Shown: positions 54,901-64,000 of the stretch, piece by piece
Position numbering within the stretch: the stretch's first letter is position 1
Layout of the letters: every line of letters begins with the position of its first letter
Assembly: GCA_963556495.2 (NCBI GenBank)
Contig: OY747716.1
Span: 10,802,571-10,866,570, forward strand
Reading direction: 5' to 3'
DNA length: 64,000 bases
Source: Valencia hispanica
Taxonomy: Eukaryota > Chordata > Actinopteri > Cyprinodontiformes > Valenciidae
Position numbers and translations under genes: made by a program
Notes under the pieces: model-generated
Told to the model about the DNA's origin: nothing
The model's database searches: none
Seen by the model: only the letters and a program-made list of their open reading frames with translations

Positions 54901-57900
54901 GGGAAATGTAAATTTATTGAAGCGTGGCTGGATTAAAGACTCTTTTCGTCATTGGTTAAAACCAGTGGAAAATAACGTTTTTGAGGCCTTTTGCACCATA
55001 TGCAAAAAAAGGATTCAGCTAGGTACATTGGGAATGAAGGCGTTAGAGTCTCATGCCAAGTCGTCCAAGCACATGAAACCATCGCCTGTGTTTTTTTCAC
55101 CAACTGTTGTTGCTGCTAATGTGCCTGAAGCGGCAGCAGGAGCTAATGTTAGCCAGCTAGTCGTTAGCGCTGCAGGCCCTCCAGCTACGACCGCAACTAG
55201 AGTGGATCTGCGCACAGCTTTTGGGTCCACACCAACCATGAAAGCCGAGGTGTTGTGGACTCTTAACACAATCACCAAACACCAGTCCTACAATGGAAAT
55301 GAGGGCATCTTGGAGCTTTTCAAGTGCATGTTTCCTGACTCCGACATCACGAAAACGTTTACTTGCGGTTCCGACAAAACAGCTTACATAGCGAAGTTTG
55401 GTTTAGCCATTCACATCAAAGAAGAACTGGTGCCCAAAGTCAACAAATCGCAGTTCGTTCTAAAGTTTGATGAGAGTCTCAACGAGACTATGAAAAACAA
55501 ACAGCTGGATGTGCACGTCCGCTTCTGGAATGAGGGACAGGTTCAGTCCAGATATCTGGGCTCTCAGTTTATTGGACATTCTACTGCACAAGACCTGCTG
55601 TCACATCTCAAAGTAAGGAACATCATTTTTTACTTTAAAAGCTTATCAATTTACATTAATAGACTAAACTTTTGTGTATATACTCTTCTGTAACTGCAAT
55701 ATTACATGATCAATTAGTTATTTCCGTTAACAATATGTGCTCATCCAGTCCTCTTATCTTGAGTAATCAAATGCAACCCTTTTTTCAGAAATGTGTGGAT
55801 AGACTGAACCTCAGGGACATGGTGTCCATCTCCATGGATGGGCCCAGCGTGAATTGGAAACTCTTTGACCTTTTCCAGAAAGATCTCACTGAGCAGTATG
55901 GGGGTGAGCAGTTTATAATGCTATTACTGTGTGAATGTGATCGATTGATAATTATAATAATGGATTTTATTTGTAGTGCACTTTATTTTGAACAAACAAT
56001 TTCATAGTGCTACAGGGCAAAAATTTATGCATGGGTGCAACATATGCAGTACAAAACAATCTCCATGTGATACAAAATATGAATTTGGTTTTTAATAAGT
56101 TTTGCAATTAAATCTTCAGGTGCTCAGCTCATTTGTGTGGGGAGCTGTGGGCTACACACGCTACACAACGCATTCAAGTGTGGGTTCACTGCATGGCAGC
56201 TGGACAGGTTGCTGAAAGCAATGCACACATTGTTCCTCAATGTGCCCGCCAGGAGAGAGGATTACATCTCTGTAACCAAGTCAAGTGTGTTCCCCCTTTC
56301 TTTCTGTGCCCATCGTTGGGTGGAAAACCTTCCGGTTGTGGGGAGAGCCCTGGCAGTCTGGCCATCGCGGCTCTTGTACATGGAGGCAGTTAAAATCAAA
56401 GAAACTCTCAAACCCTGGAACAGGTAAGCCATTCTACAAGGCAGTGAATAGGTCTGTGACTGTGTCCTAACCCTGGTGGTAGTGTGGCCTTGTCATAGTT
56501 TTTGTAATATACGACTAAGTTGAAATGTCCTGCCTCTCTGTCTGCCTCTCTCTTTCAGCGTCATATGACACAGTTGCAGCAGCCATGAAGGATCCACTCA
56601 TCTTGGCCAAAATGCAGTTCTACACAGCACTTGCCAGGACCTTCACTCCTTTCCTGAAAAAATATCAGACAGATGAGCCTGTGCTTCCATTCCTTCCGAA
56701 GGACCTGACTGAGTTGATGATGGTAATAATTTACTTAAAGTGCAACTTAGGGCTGGGCGATATAACCTCAAATCTATGTAGCGATATAATCTAAAGGATG
56801 TGCGGTAATGATATCTATTGCAATATTTTCTTTTCTTTATATACACTACCGTTCAAAAGTTTGGGGTCACATTGAAATGTCCTTATTTTTGAAGGAAAAG
56901 CACTGTACTTTTCAATGAAGATAACTTTAAACTAGTCTTAACTTTAAAGAAATACACTCTATACATTGCTAATGTGGTAAATGACTATTCTAGCTGCAAA
57001 TGTCTGGTTTTTGGTGCAATATCTACATAGGTGTATAGAGGCCCATTTCCAGCAACTATCACTCCAGTGTTCTAATGGTACAATGTGTTTGCTCATTGGC
57101 TCAGAAGGCTAATTGATGATTAGAAAACCCTTGTGCAATCATGTTCACACATCTGAAAACAGTTTAGCTCGGTACAGAAGCTACAAAACTGACCTTCCTT
57201 TGAGCAGATTGAGTTTCTGGAGCATCACATTTGTGGGGTCAATTAAACGCTCAAAATGGCCAGAAAAAGAGAACTTTCATCTGAAACTCGACAGTCTATT
57301 CTTGTTCTTAGAAATGAAGGCTATTCCATGCGAGAAATTGCTAAGAAATTGAAGATTTCCTACAACGGTGTGTACTACTCCCTTCAGAGGACAGCACAAA
57401 CAGGCTCTAACCAGAGTAGAAAAAGAAGTGGGAGGCCGCGTTGCAGAACTGAGCAAGAAGATAAGTACATTAGAGTCTCTAGTTTGAGAAACAGTCGCCT
57501 CACAGGTCCCCAACTGACATCTTCATTAAATAGTACCCGCAAACACCAGTGTCAACATCTACAGTGAAGAGGCGGCTGCGGGATTCTGGGCTTCAGGGCA
57601 GAGTGGCAAAGAAAAAGCCATATCTGAGACTGGCCAATAAAAGAAAAAGATTAAGATGGGCAAAAGAACACAGACATTGGACAGAGGAAGACTGGAAAAA
57701 AGTGTTGTGGATGGATGAATCCAAGTTTGAGGTGTTTGGATCACAAAGAAGAACGTTTGTGAGACGCAGAACAACTGAAAAGATGCTGGAAGAATGCCTG
57801 ACGCCATCTGTTAAGCATGGTGGAGGTAATGTGATGGTCTGGGGTTGCTTTGGTGCTGGTAAGGTGGGAGATTTGTACAGGGTAAAAGGGATTCTGAATA

Positions 57901-60900
57901 AGGAAGGCTATCACTCCATTTTGACACGCCATGCCATACCCAGTGGACAGCGCTTGATTGGAGCCAATTTCATCCTACAACAGGACAATGACCCAAAACA
58001 CACCTCCAAATTGTGCAAGAACTATTTAGAGAAGAAGCAGGCAGCTGGTATTCTATCGGTAATGGAGTGGCCAGCGCAGTCACCAGATTTGAACCCCATT
58101 GAGCTGTTGTGGGAGCAGCTTGACCATATGGTACGCAAGAAGTGCCCATCCAACCAATCCAAATTGTGGGAGCTGCTTCTAGAAGCGTGGGGTGCAATTT
58201 CTCCAGATTACCTCAACAAATTAACAGCTAGAATGCCAAAGGTCTGCAATGCTGTAATTGCTGCAAATGGAGGATTCTTTGACGAAAGCAAAGTGTGATT
58301 TAAAAAAAATCTTATTTCAAATACAAATCATTATTTCTAACCTTGTCAATGTCTTGACTCTATTTTCTATTCATTTCACAACGTATGGTGGTGAATAAGT
58401 GTGACTTTTCATGGAAAACACAAAATTGTTTGGGTGACCCCAAACTTTTGAACGGTAGTGTATGTCAAAATGAAACTTTATAAACATTCTCACTTTCCAA
58501 TTACATTGCAGCAGAACAACTTCAAAAAAGTTTAGAATGCCGTTTAAAGAACATGTATTGTGCATAATGCATTTAAAAAGTAAAATCTTTTTTTTTGAAA
58601 AATGCAACACAAAAATTCTCAAAACATAAAGCTGAAGATATTTTAAATAAATCAAAAGCTACATGTTATTTTTTTTTAAACCCTGCTTTTCTGGTTACTT
58701 ATTTATAAATATAATATTGCACCAAAATGAACCTGCACATACTTGAATTAAAAATGCTTCAAGTTCAACAGTTTTTTTTTTTTTTTTTTTATGGCGAAAA
58801 ACATATTTTTAAACTTGCATGTTGTAGTGTACAGACGAACAATGAACATCAGTATTTAACCTTCTTGATCACAGCTTGATATCATCAAAATGTGTAATCG
58901 CGGTAGGCTGGTATAGTCAAAATCTCTACCTTTGGCTAAATTTATTTAATTTCTACCTTATACCTTTTATATTGCCCAACAATAGTGCAAATCACAAAAT
59001 AGTCAGAAAACTCATAAAATAGTGTCTAATAGTGATGTCTACATGTCTGGTAATTATTTTTGGTAGTTTAGTACATTTTAGTAAATTTTCTACCAAAAAC
59101 GTCAGTGTTGTGCCCTCTTCAGGTTAAAACTTTACACTGTATTTTAATTTGAATCGGGCATTGCTACTGGCTCAGCCAGTATGGCTGACATCAGCCATCC
59201 TGCTGCTGTGGAGTATAAGATACACCCAGTCTCGGCCATACCTCCGTAGCAATTTGGAATAGCAAGGAAGTGTTAAGGCCCCCTTCCCCCGTGCGTCCCT
59301 CAATCTGCTAGGCAACGTCTCCTTTTGCCGCGTTTTCAAACCGGAAATTTAGATTCAGATTCAAATGTAGACTGATGGGGGGGTGAGTCGCTCTCTAACA
59401 TTAAAATCACCACTGATTGGGCTCAATTGATACGTTTTGACAATGTGGAGTTTGTGGTTAGTATGTGTAAAATAAAATAGTGGATACAATGTGCATCTTG
59501 ACATTTTGATGTCGGTGATTAATGTGCCGCACCGGACCTTTTTGTGTTTGTCTTTTGACAGAGTCTACTCAGACGCTTCATAAAGAGAGAAGTCCTCCAT
59601 GATATCACTGCCCTGCAGCTGACCAAATTGGATGTCACAGACAAGACCATCTGGCTCAGCCCACAAGACATCAGCATTGGTCTAGGCGCAGAGTCAGTCC
59701 TTAAGGTAGTAAGATGGTTTAAAAAGGTCATTTTACAAATGGTTAGGCTGAACCAGGTCATTGAAGACGTGTTCTATATTTATGGTTAATTTTCCTCTCT
59801 CTAGAGCAGTGTTCTCAAACTTTTTTTATCATTCCCCACTTTGGACAAAGGAGCATACACAAGCCCCCCATGCTTTTATCGCCCCAACAGAAGGGTGACC
59901 ACGCCTGATTTTTAAAGTGTTTTATTTATTTATATAGCCGAGTTAGTCTACAAGTTTTTAAGGGTATAAATTAGTTGGAAAAAGGGGTTGCGCACTGGTA
60001 TAAAACCGGCTCAGAAATATAAGCTGTCAGTAGTTGCTACATGTAGAACTTCAGCTCACAGTTGGAGAAAATAAAAGTTGTAGTTTTATCAAATTTACAA
60101 AGCTTTCAAAAGTACAAAATAAAATTTAAAAAATTAAATAAATAAAGAGCAAGATACTCATCCCTGTATTTCCTCCGTGGTTGACCGTGTGACTTCTCTT
60201 ACTCTGAAACGTTCCCTGATCTTTTTAGATATTTGTACATTTTGTAGGTGGAATCTCTGATAATGCGGCTACTTCAGCTTGTTTTGTTCTGCTGCGATAT
60301 ATTCCAACGTCAAACTCCCGGCCCGATGTTCCAGGTCCCGGTTCTGTTTACAATGATGATCACAATTGCTAATTTATTTGAGTGTGTTTAATTTTGTGAG
60401 AGCGGGCAGCTGGTTGATTTAATTTACAGTGCAGTGAAACATTCACAACGACAGAATCTAGGGGGGGGAAACTATTTAAATCCCATTGATGTCATGCCCC
60501 ACCTGCAATACCTCTGCGCCCCACTAGTGGGGCTCGCCCCATAGTTTGAGAAACACTGCTCTAGAGCATCAAAGGTGCAGAGCTCAGGGTGCTAGAGTTC
60601 AGGAGAGAGTGCATGCAGGGACTATGTAGCATCATTAGGAAAGTGCAGGACAAGAGCCCCCTCAAGTATCTGACTGTTAGGCAGATGGTTTGCCTGGATC
60701 CATCAGTAATGTACAGAGACCCAGAAAGATGCAGGAAGCACATGAAAGGGCTGGTTCAGAGGTTTCTCCAGGACAAACAGCTAACTGATACTTCTGCGGG
60801 TAGGAATAAGAAAGGCAAATCATAGGCTACACATGAGTTTATCCTAATCCTGATTGGCTGGTAATGCCCTATACTCAAATTATTTTTTTTTCCTCCACAT

Positions 60901-61483
60901 ATTTTCTCATCTGTTTTGTCATAGGGAATGTCATACTGCAGCTGTTCGACAGTCTCCTATCCTTGGAGAGCGGGAGTGAGGACTTCCTCTCATTTCCTCC
61001 CATGCAGAAGAGGCTGGACATCTTCCTGAGCAGTGCCATGGAACCTTATCCAGAGCTGTGGGGCTTCTGCAAGAAGCTGGTCATCCTTTCCCATGGCCAA
61101 GCTACAGTTGAACGTGGATTCTCTATCAACAAAGAGGTGGAGTCAGACAATATTCAAGAGGACACTGTGGTCACACGGAGGCTGGTGTGTGATTATATTA
61201 CACAACACGGAGGTGTTACCCAGGTAAGAATGATCCTTGCTTGGACTAGTCAAATGCTGTTGACTTAAAAGTTGACAGAATCAACATAGTTGGCCTCTGT
61301 TGAGTTTGTCACTGACTCTTTTCCCAATTCTTTACCTAGGTTCCACTCAGTAAACCGGCGGTGCCGAAAACGACTACAAGGGTGTCGGAAAAAGCGGAGA
61401 AACCAGGGGTATCTCTGAAATCCGCGAAAGTACGGGTGTTTGAGGAGCAGATAGTGGAGGAGGAGGAAAGAGAAGAAGGTTAG
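54901..61483 (+). CDS. Multi-exon hAT transposase gene with one frameshift
   Basis: Eight exons can be read with canonical AG/GT edges: 54901-55612, 55789-55903, 56120-56423, 56559-56722, 59562-59705, 60565-60799, 60925-61223, 61340-61483. Phases agree at all junctions except 3/4. The predicted product is about 700 residues. It has a BED-like finger (CTICKKRIQLG...SHAKSSKH), a core with FDESLNE and SMDGPSVN-type acidic sites, GSCGLHTLHNAFKCG, FCAHRWVENL and the hATC end HGQATVERGFSINKEVE. One extra A in the AAAA run at 56392-56395 shifts the frame. The first coding exon with an ATG was not located. It may be a hAT transposon gene or a domesticated one. Confidence 0.8.
56844..58460 (+). mobile_element. 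Tc1/mariner element, nearly complete
   Basis: 1617 bp with inverted ends CACTACCGTTCAAAAGTTTG and CAAACTTTTGAACGGTAGTG, each next to a TA dinucleotide. It encodes a Tc1-type transposase with one frameshift. The ends are almost perfect, which points to a fairly young insertion. It is nested in the hAT MITE. Confidence 0.95.
57256..58298 (+). pseudogene. Tc1-like transposase (one frameshift)
   Basis: ATG 57256 begins MARKRELSSETRQSILVLRN. It is followed by a paired helix-turn-helix (REIAKKLKISYNGVYYSLQR), a GRPR-type hook (SGRPRCRTEQ) and the catalytic domain with VLWMDESKFEVFG (Asp), ILQQDNDPKHTS (Asp) and SPDLNPIELLWEQ (Glu), a DD34E triad. The frame shifts by one base near 57540 (TRKHQC versus the following STSTVKRRLRDSG). 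Apart from this the protein is full length, about 345 residues. Confidence 0.93.
58993..59561. other. Intron 4 remainder
   Basis: Non-coding; no further element is recognised. It ends with a normal acceptor TCTTTTGACAG. Confidence 0.5.
59807..60558. mobile_element. hAT MITE at the intron 5 splice acceptor
   Basis: Ends CAGTGTTCTCAAACTTTTTT and AGTTTGAGAAACACTG are inverted repeats. The 8-bp duplication CTCTAGAG is exact (59799-59806, 60559-60566). The 752-bp interior is non-coding. The duplicated sequence contains the AG acceptor of exon 6, so the element sits between the original pyrimidine tract and the acceptor copy adjacent to the exon. Confidence 0.93.
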
Positions 61484-61784
61484 GTTTCTGTATCACGGAA
61501 TAGGGGATAGTACAAAGGTGGTTGGGTGCTGAGAAGCCCTGGGATCTGTTTCTCTGGTCTGTTACTGCTTTTCATAGGTTTATTGTTCACTTTTGGTTTC
61601 CCCAGCCCACTGCGAAGTAGAAAAAAATTTGCTTGGCTCTCGAGAGTGCACCCCTTGTAAACTTGTACAGGGTGCAGTGTTTTTAAATATTTTTTAATCT
61701 TATTTTTTAATAAAAATATTCATCATTCCGTGGTTTCAGTGTGTTTGAGTGAGTGAGTGAGTGAGGGTAAGGGTAGAATCAAAT
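61484..61784. other. hAT gene 3' flank
   Basis: It contains TTTTTAATAAAAATATTCAT (possible poly-A signal near 61707) and a (GAGT)n microsatellite at about 61748-61768. No right hAT terminus was found. Confidence 0.5.
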
Positions 61785-61852
61785 GAACTGAAACCAAACT
61801 TTATTTAGAAAGCGCTTTTCAAACAAAACAGCATCTCAAAGTGCTTTACAGA
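61785..61852 (-). mobile_element. LINE or SINE 3' tail (minus strand)
   Basis: The minus strand reads CTGTAAAGCACTTTGAGATG, then GAAAAGCGCTTTCTAAATAA and AGTTTGGTTTCAG. This resembles the CTTTGAG...TATAAATAAA tail of L2-type retroelements. Only the tail is visible. Confidence 0.45.
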
Positions 61853-62672
61853 AATGCGCTTGGGGTCATCAGAGACCCCAGCTGTTAATATCTGTATCTC
61901 TGTTTGAGAGAGTGAGCGAGTTGGGATATTAGCGACCCCTGTAGTTAATATATGTATCGCAGTTAACAACCGGTGAAAATTGTCTAACAACAGCTTCCAG
62001 TTCTGAAGGTCTCATCAGGGGGGTGTTTTTAAAAATCAATATCATTTTTGTAAAACAGACCAAGAAGCCACATCCAGGGAGAGGAAGCCGGAAGGAGGGA
62101 GGGGCATGTGAGAAAAAGTGTTTTTTTTGGGTTTTCAGTCACCCTCTGCCCTATTTCACCAGCAGGTGTCACTGTTAGAGAGCACAGCGGTCGATATCTG
62201 TATCGCAGTTTGGTTTTTTCAGTGAGCGAACCAGTGGGGGGAGGGGGAGAAATGCGCTTGGGGCCATCAGAGACCCCAGCCGTCAATATATGCATCTCTA
62301 TTTGAGTGAACGAGCGAGTGGGATGATTAGCGACCCCAGCGGTTGATATATGTATCGCAGTTTGTTTTTCTCAGTGAGAGAGCCAGTGGGGGGAGGGGGA
62401 GAAATTCGCTTGGGGTCATCAGAGACCCTAGCCGTTAATATATGTATCTCCATTTGAGTGAACGAGCGAGTGGGGTGATTAGCGAACCCAGCGGTTGATA
62501 TATGTATCGCAGTTTTTTTTTCTCAGTGAGATAGCCAGTGGGGGGAGGGTTAGAAATGCTTTGGGGATCTGTAATGACCCCAACGGTTAATATCTGTATC
62601 TCTGTTTGAGCGAGTGAGCGAGCCAGTAGGGGAGGGGTAGAAATGCGCATGGGGTCATTAGAGACCCCGCGG
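61851..62672. repeat. 152-bp minisatellite with repeated hairpin
   Basis: Units beginning GAAATGCGCTTGGGGTCATC recur at 62249, 62401 and 62553 (period 152), with a shorter one at 62640 and a separate copy at 61851. Each carries a GGGGTC-6-GACCCC stem. Inside a unit two half-units alternate: one with AGCCGTTAATATATGTATCT, the other with AGCGGTTGATATATGTATCG. Between 61970 and 62183 the array is interrupted by unrelated sequence. Confidence 0.88.
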
Positions 62673-64000
62673 TTTTTTGTTTTTTTAACATTTTATTTTA
62701 CTGCACTATGGGTGGGGTTATAACAGACCCCTCCCGAACACGTGTGTGCAAGCAGCACAGTGTTCCGGTTCAGCGAGAACCGCGGGTGCACAAGGGTTTA
62801 AACAACATAGGCGAACACCTTCATAAGTGAATGGCTGCAGTTTACACATTCCATCTCCGCAGCAGAGTTCAAGAGGGGATTCTGCGTAATCAACCCAGAA
62901 TCCGTTTGACAGACTAGAGGAATAGAATGATAAAAACACTCAACAATCTTCCCTTCATCTCTGACCGGCAGGAGTCAGGTGCAGAAATAATTTTGAGGTT
63001 CATATGTACCCTCAGTTTATGTGTGCGCTGATTTGGGCATCATGCTGGACCTTTTCAGAGCTTTAAACTGAAAAAAGGATATTATTCCTTTAATTTGTAA
63101 ATAATACGACTAAGATATAGCCTACTTAATCTCACTAGTGACCAGGTTTGTTTCAACTCCATGCACAACAAATGCAATATTTGTTTTTATACGGCTTTGA
63201 AGACAAACCAATCGCAAAATTTGTGGAAATGGTTCACAAACCGCACAGTCTATGTCCGTCTTGCCTCTGAAAGCACGGAGCTGGTAGCGCAGCATAATTA
63301 GAACACCTTGCATTAAAGAGGATACTGAATATATGAAAATTGTGCAGGTGGATGCACTGTTTAAAAAACAAACAACAAAAAACCATCAGGTTTTGAGTGG
63401 TGGGGACAAAACTTTAACTGATCAAAATTACCAGGGACATGGTCCCGGCTACAATGACTCAAATATCTATAGTTTCCTGCAGGACCCCAAATCCGTGCGC
63501 ACGGTTTTATAAACTGAGGGTATAGAGGGATTCTTACACCTGAAAAGTATTTCTGCACCGACCCTGGCTGGGTTTCAAGGTGATTTTTTTCCCCACAGAA
63601 AAATATGCGGAGTTGTGGGTCTGAGAGGGCGGACAAGGTGCTGCTGATGCTGCCACGGGGAAAAAATAATCTCATCTGCTATGACTGGATAAGTCAAGTG
63701 AATTCTTATCTTTAATTTGAATCATCTTAATATATTGATCTTATCTTAATTTTTTTATGTCAATAATAATTTTCTTCTGACACTTTTCTGTCAGTTTTTA
63801 AAAGGTAAACGTATGTGCAAGATGCCCTGCAGCCTGCATACACAAACCTGTCGTTATTTTCATGAATAGAAAGTCTGCTTTTTTCACAAATCTTCATATC
63901 AGCAGTAAAATGTTATAGTGGTCAAACAGACAAGGAAAAAAAATTAAATTTACATTTTGTAATTACAAACATGTTTTACTTAGGCTCACACATTATTCAA
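62673..64000. other. Unassigned DNA
   Basis: Frames at 62718-62939, 63122-63313 and 63361-63675 (all minus) have no recognised domain. No repeats or termini were identified. Confidence 0.4.

Larger units (their letters stand above)
56748..58984. mobile_element. hAT MITE in intron 4, containing a Tc1 element
   Basis: Ends TAGGGCTGGGCGATATAACC and TTTTATATTGCCCAACAATA are imperfect inverted repeats. Flanks GTGCAACT (56740-56747) and GTGCAAAT (58985-58992) form an 8-bp duplication with one difference. Without the nested Tc1 it is about 620 bp and has no coding. It lies 17 bp after the exon 4 donor. Confidence 0.85.

Noticed and set aside
61851..62672. CRISPR-like array
   Set aside because: Repeats are long (152 bp), directly adjacent and without unique spacers; this is a minisatellite in a eukaryotic genome.

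Overview
The window looks like a teleost fish nuclear genome, probably a percomorph. The sequence shows an L2-type LINE with an esterase-domain ORF1, a Tx1/L1-like LINE, a BEL/Pao retroelement, Tc1-like elements, many hAT elements, a piggyBac fragment, a CACTA-like transposase and a class I-like endogenous retrovirus (ERV). Long (GT)n and minisatellite tracts and AT-rich non-coding DNA fit a vertebrate. I recognise no ordinary host gene. Almost everything that can be named is a transposable element (TE), and most elements are nested inside one another. Species cannot be told from the sequence.

Layout. 1-2.4 kb: microsatellite, a hAT terminus and unassigned DNA. 2.4-14.0 kb: a decayed L1/Tx1-like LINE on the + strand. 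It is interrupted by a non-autonomous hAT element (3646-5326) between ORF1 and ORF2, and by an L2-type LINE (about 7754-12513, mainly minus strand) inside the reverse transcriptase of ORF2. 14-19.7 kb: small relics, namely a deleted Tc1, a hAT terminus, an LTR-like segment, a LINE 3' scrap, a second copy of the 3.6 kb hAT element and tandem duplications. 19.8-30.8 kb: a TTF-finger hAT transposase split by a BEL/Pao provirus-like element (20939-28952, paired LTRs, 5-bp target duplication AGATG) and by a solo LTR (29504-30237, GGAGC). The BEL 3' LTR itself carries a TTAA-flanked MITE. 30.8-33.2 kb: unassigned, with one possible short exon. 33.2-46.3 kb: a CACTA/EnSpm-like transposase (+) split by a minus-strand ERV (34557-44111) and by a solo LTR (44350-44733). 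The ERV in turn contains a solo LTR in pol (40084-40755) and two LINE 3' fragments (37213-38262). 46.3-54.1 kb: unassigned DNA around a 3.9 kb non-coding hAT (48192-52064, 8-bp duplication) that holds a solo LTR, 168-bp tandem repeats and a 100-bp GT tract. 54.1-61.5 kb: a piggyBac transposase fragment, then a hAT left end and an eight-exon hAT transposase gene that is almost open throughout. Its introns hold a hAT MITE with a nested Tc1, and another hAT MITE placed exactly on a splice acceptor. 61.5-64 kb: a LINE-like tail, a 152-bp minisatellite array and unassigned DNA.

The genes do not form a pathway; the window is a layered record of insertions. The most useful results are the exact junctions. 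Several 4-8 bp target duplications restore an open reading frame when the insert is removed in silico, which independently confirms the boundaries. No new host system was found. The best candidates for a second look are the near-intact hAT gene, the MITE on its splice site, the L2 inverted structure and the gag/LTR fusion of the ERV.
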